IMG/VR virus record: IMGVR_UViG_3300010430_000194
Span: 1 to 39,205 of that record
Direction: 5' to 3' (one strand)
Length of the DNA: 39,205 bases
Source: a virus
A program made the translations under genes and the position numbers. Every line of letters begins with the position of its first letter. The stretch's first letter is position 1. The notes beneath the pieces were generated by a model that was given only the letters and a program-made list of their open reading frames with translations, did no database searches and had not been told where the DNA came from. Positions 36,359 to 39,205 of the stretch are shown here, in pieces.

Positions 36359-39205
36359 TTACCTGTCAAAAACATCAGTGAATCTGCCACCCCTTTGAGC
36401 GTTGTCCAAAACTGCCTCAACAGTATCATCAACTAACTGTTGTTTCATTTCTTCAAGCGCACTCAAGATTGAGCTCTCTACCCCTGCTTCCGCACCGGTG
36501 GCATCCACATTAATAATAAAAGTATTACCGCTCATCCCGGAAACATTTTGCTGTAACTCCTGAGAACCAAGATCAGGAGTGTCGGGAAGTGAGGTGTCAG
36601 TCAACTCAGATGTTCTGAATAATTTACTTCTTCTTTTTTTCTGCTTTGAAATCTCCGGGGCAGTGTCAGGCTCATCACCCGAATCAGTGCCCGCATTGTC
36701 TATAGTTTCTTTAATCTTCTGCTCTACGTCAACATCAATCTCAAGTGACGTTTTAATCTCTTCAGGAATATTATTTATAATAGTGTTTAAGCCGGTGATG
36801 GTATCAGTCATATGCTGAGCTTGGGCGTCTGCGGTCTGAAAGTTACCGGTGAGGTTCTCAATCGCCTGCTCTACTGCAGGAAAATTATTCTCTGCAGCAC
36901 CCCCAATAGCCTCAATAGCACCCGCTCCAACCATGCCCATGTTTGAGAGTTGCTCCTCAGCCACTTCCTGAGCAACCTGCCCCATAGCACCAAGTGACTC
37001 CTGAGCTTCAGTTGATGAATTGTGAAGCGCACCGCCCATACCATTTGCAAGAGCAATTGCGTCTTCCATAGTAGTGTTGAGATCTACGGCGTTCATTGTA
37101 CCCATAGCAAAGTGAGCGTGGAGACCTTCCAGCGCATCTGCGCTTTGAGAAATATGATCGGGCACCTCAGAAAGAGAGCTATTCATTGCATCAACCATGA
37201 ACAATGAGTCAACGAGTTCCTGGGTCAACGCTGGAGTCGATGCGGTTTGAATGGCCTCTTCGCCAAGCGCAACCGGCCTTGCTCCTGCAGGGGTCTCCTC
37301 TCCCATCCTTGTAAGAGAAGCGTCCTTTAAGTGGCTCGTAAAGTCTTGAGGCAGACTCCCCTGCTCTGAGGGTGGAGCGATTTTAGATCTCATTAGATTC
37401 GGATCTGGTAAGTCAACATTAGCCTCAATATCAATTACCAGCTCTTCAGGCAATTCGTCGAGAGTGTTCTCAACACCGTTTAGCCTGTCAGCCATTGCAT
37501 CGATGGACATTGTAGTGCCATCAAAGGTAACACCAAGTGTCATCATGTCTGCAATAATTCCACCAAGCACTCTATTCTCTGCTTCAGAGAGTTGCTCGAA
37601 AGACTCTATACCCCTCTGAGATAGGGCTGTGAAGAGAGCATTGATTTCCTGAGCACCAAAAGCACCTGTTTCAACAAGTGCAGCACGAGCCGCTTCAAAG
37701 CTTGATATGCCGCGCTCCTTAAATTCTTCAGAAAGTTGCACGAGAGCTTGAAGTGGACGCTTCCCTCTATCACCAGCATTCATCAGGTTTCCAAAAGCCT
37801 GAGTGATATTACCAACAGCACCGAGACCAGCATCGGAAATTGCCGTGAGATCTTGTAGCGCAACCTCAACCGCATGCCAACTCATCTCTCCTGCAAGACC
37901 CGCATCGATTTGAGCCTGCTTAACAGCATCAATTGTAATACCAAGATCCAGGAGGAGGGCTTCAAGACCAGCAAGGGAGCCGCCCATATTCTCAGCGAGC
38001 ATCACGCCAATTTGAGAACCGATATTCTCTTCCAGTCCAAGCGCATCCGCGATAGCTTCACCGCCTGCTACAAATGAACCAGCTGTATTCTGATCGAATT
38101 GAGCAAAAAATTCATTGGCCCACCCTTTAGGGTTGAACCTTTCCTCAATGTCATCACCAAAAGTGAAGCGATCAACTCCTGTCTGCCCTCTATTCGGATC
38201 ATAGAATTGAAAGCCGCCCCTGTCCTCGAATCTCTCATTAAGGAATTTTTGAGTTCCCATTCTTTCAAGTGTTTCAGCGTGGGTAGGGCCACCTATCCCG
38301 AACCACTTCGCTAGTTCGTCTCCAAATATCGCACCAAGGGCGGCACCAATAATTGTACCAATAACAGGAACAACCGAACCAGCTGCAGCACCTACTGCAG
38401 CCATGGAGGTTCCCGCAGTGACCGCTGCAATAGAACCTGCGGCTGCAGTACCTGCCATAGCACCACCGATAGCACCCGCAGCCTGACCAACGCCCTGAAA
38501 GGTTGCTTCTGTGGAGTCTCCGATCTTACCTGCAGCATCGCCGAGCTGGTTTACAAGCTCACCGTAAGCATTAGAGGAAATTAGCGCATCGCTCGATCCT
38601 TCAAGCGCCCCTTCACCAGCTTTTTTACCGGCTTCTTTTGCAACATCTGAAGTTGAGTTCTCGATACCTGTTTGAACAGCACCACCGGCATTCTTGCCGA
38701 TTTCCTTGCCGAGCTGCTCTGTCATCTGGGTTTTACTCTTAGTGCCAGCGCCACCAAAACTTCCCATTATGCTTGAAAGGAAATCACCGGTTCCACCGCC
38801 ACTACCACCGCCCATAAAGGACGATGCGATTGCTCCGAGAGCGTCTCCTATGATTCCAGAGAACTCACCAGCACCAAGGTTCTCAGCCATCTTGGAGAAC
38901 ACGCCTGCAAGACCTTCTTCCAGCTGATTGGCAGACTCTTTAGCCTTATCCATCTCACTTGCAACAATCTTCATCTGACTATTCCATGCATCCATGGAAC
39001 CGCCGCCCTCTATGAAGTTATCCTGTAGCTCTTTAAGCTTCTGAGCCATCGCAGAAGTGTTATCCTGATTCGTCTCACCAACAACGCCAAGGATTGATTG
39101 GCCAAGAGAGTTCACCTCTCCTTTAATGCCCGCCATTTTAACGAGCTCCTGGTGGAGCTTTGATGTCTCTTTCTGGGCTTTACTCATCTCGCCCTTAACA
39201 TCGCT
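36359..39205 (-). CDS. Tail tape measure protein, C-terminal ~950 residues (partial)
   Basis: The frame is open across the window edge, so the N terminus is missing; the in-frame ATG at 39187 is internal. The visible part is helical and Ala/Gly/Gln-rich. It has coiled-coil stretches (KAQKETSKLHQELVKMAG), a long hydrophobic Gly-zipper region (AAGSIAAVTAGTSMAAVGAA; PVIGTIIGAALGAIFG) near 240-290 of the visible part, and repeated DALGLEEN/LNGVENTL-type helices. Tape measure proteins set tail length and are ejected to help DNA cross the inner membrane. The membrane-like segment fits that role. It ends 2 bp before the next late gene. Confidence 0.8.
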   Translation of the reverse strand, partial: SDVKGEMSKAQKETSKLHQELVKMAGIKGEVNSLGQSILGVVGETNQDNTSAMAQKLKELQDNFIEGGGSMDAWNSQMKIVASEMDKAKESANQLEEGLAGVFSKMAENLGAGEFSGIIGDALGAIASSFMGGGSGGGTGDFLSSIMGSFGGAGTKSKTQMTEQLGKEIGKNAGGAVQTGIENSTSDVAKEAGKKAGEGALEGSSDALISSNAYGELVNQLGDAAGKIGDSTEATFQGVGQAAGAIGGAMAGTAAAGSIAAVTAGTSMAAVGAAAGSVVPVIGTIIGAALGAIFGDELAKWFGIGGPTHAETLERMGTQKFLNERFEDRGGFQFYDPNRGQTGVDRFTFGDDIEERFNPKGWANEFFAQFDQNTAGSFVAGGEAIADALGLEENIGSQIGVMLAENMGGSLAGLEALLLDLGITIDAVKQAQIDAGLAGEMSWHAVEVALQDLTAISDAGLGAVGNITQAFGNLMNAGDRGKRPLQALVQLSEEFKERGISSFEAARAALVETGAFGAQEINALFTALSQRGIESFEQLSEAENRVLGGIIADMMTLGVTFDGTTMSIDAMADRLNGVENTLDELPEELVIDIEANVDLPDPNLMRSKIAPPSEQGSLPQDFTSHLKDASLTRMGEETPAGARPVALGEEAIQTASTPALTQELVDSLFMVDAMNSSLSEVPDHISQSADALEGLHAHFAMGTMNAVDLNTTMEDAIALANGMGGALHNSSTEAQESLGAMGQVAQEVAEEQLSNMGMVGAGAIEAIGGAAENNFPAVEQAIENLTGNFQTADAQAQHMTDTITGLNTIINNIPEEIKTSLEIDVDVEQKIKETIDNAGTDSGDEPDTAPEISKQKKRRSKLFRTSELTDTSLPDTPDLGSQELQQNVSGMSGNTFIINVDATGAEAGVESSILSALEEMKQQLVDDTVEAVLDNAQRGGRFTDVFDR

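Overview
The window looks like part of a tailed-phage genome, or of a prophage, with siphovirus-type tail genes. The host is probably Gram-negative. The evidence for that is an LpxR-like lipid A deacylase family protein, two lipobox lipoproteins, sigma70-type TTGACA/TATAAN promoters, and a late block that combines a tape measure protein, a J-like tail tip, a collar fibre, an S74 fibre and a lysis cassette. Nothing in the sequence allows me to name the host genus. No rRNA, tRNA, CRISPR array or insertion sequence was seen.

Layout. (1) 1-1484, leftward: a partial prim-pol/D5-type primase preceded by a small ribbon-helix-helix protein. (2) 1485-1580: a divergent promoter region with an inverted repeat. 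(3) 1581-14317, rightward: a tightly overlapping early operon. It holds an SNF2 helicase interrupted by an HNH-carrying intein exactly in the Walker A loop, many tiny ORFs, a C5-cytosine methyltransferase whose whole length is also open in a second frame, a DUF2800 Cas4-like nuclease with a histone-like basic tail, a DUF2815 single-strand binding protein, an LpxR-like lipoprotein and a secreted subtilase. (4) 14319-16300: a strong promoter, a tandem structured RNA leader ending in a terminator, then an N6-adenine methyltransferase, a SprT-like metallopeptidase and a putative PD-(D/E)XK protein. (5) 16310-19952: a second promoter of the same design with its own leader and terminator, then mostly unknown small proteins, a degenerate SprT paralogue and a degenerate staphylococcal-nuclease-like protein.

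(6) 39205-19939, leftward: the late block, transcribed towards the early region and meeting it tail to tail with a 14-bp overlap. In transcription order it holds the tape measure protein (partial), two minor tail proteins, the J-like tail tip with fibronectin III repeats, a small tail protein, a His-rich collar fibre, a small structural protein, an S74-chaperone fibre, small structural proteins, a lysis cassette (SLT-type muramidase, exported protein, membrane coiled-coil protein, holin-like protein), and a run of virion-associated proteins. One of the last group is split by a frameshift.

How it fits together. The rightward genes supply replication and recombination functions (primase, helicase, nuclease, single-strand binding protein), DNA modification (m5C and m6A), host-envelope modification or secretion (LpxR-like protein, subtilase) and a large set of unknown host-takeover candidates. 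Two leader RNAs probably gate expression of the middle modules. The leftward genes build the tail and lyse the host. The most unusual items are the dual-coded methyltransferase, the tandem leader RNA, the P-loop intein, the exported LpxR/subtilase pair, and two neighbouring enzyme homologues that have lost catalytic residues.
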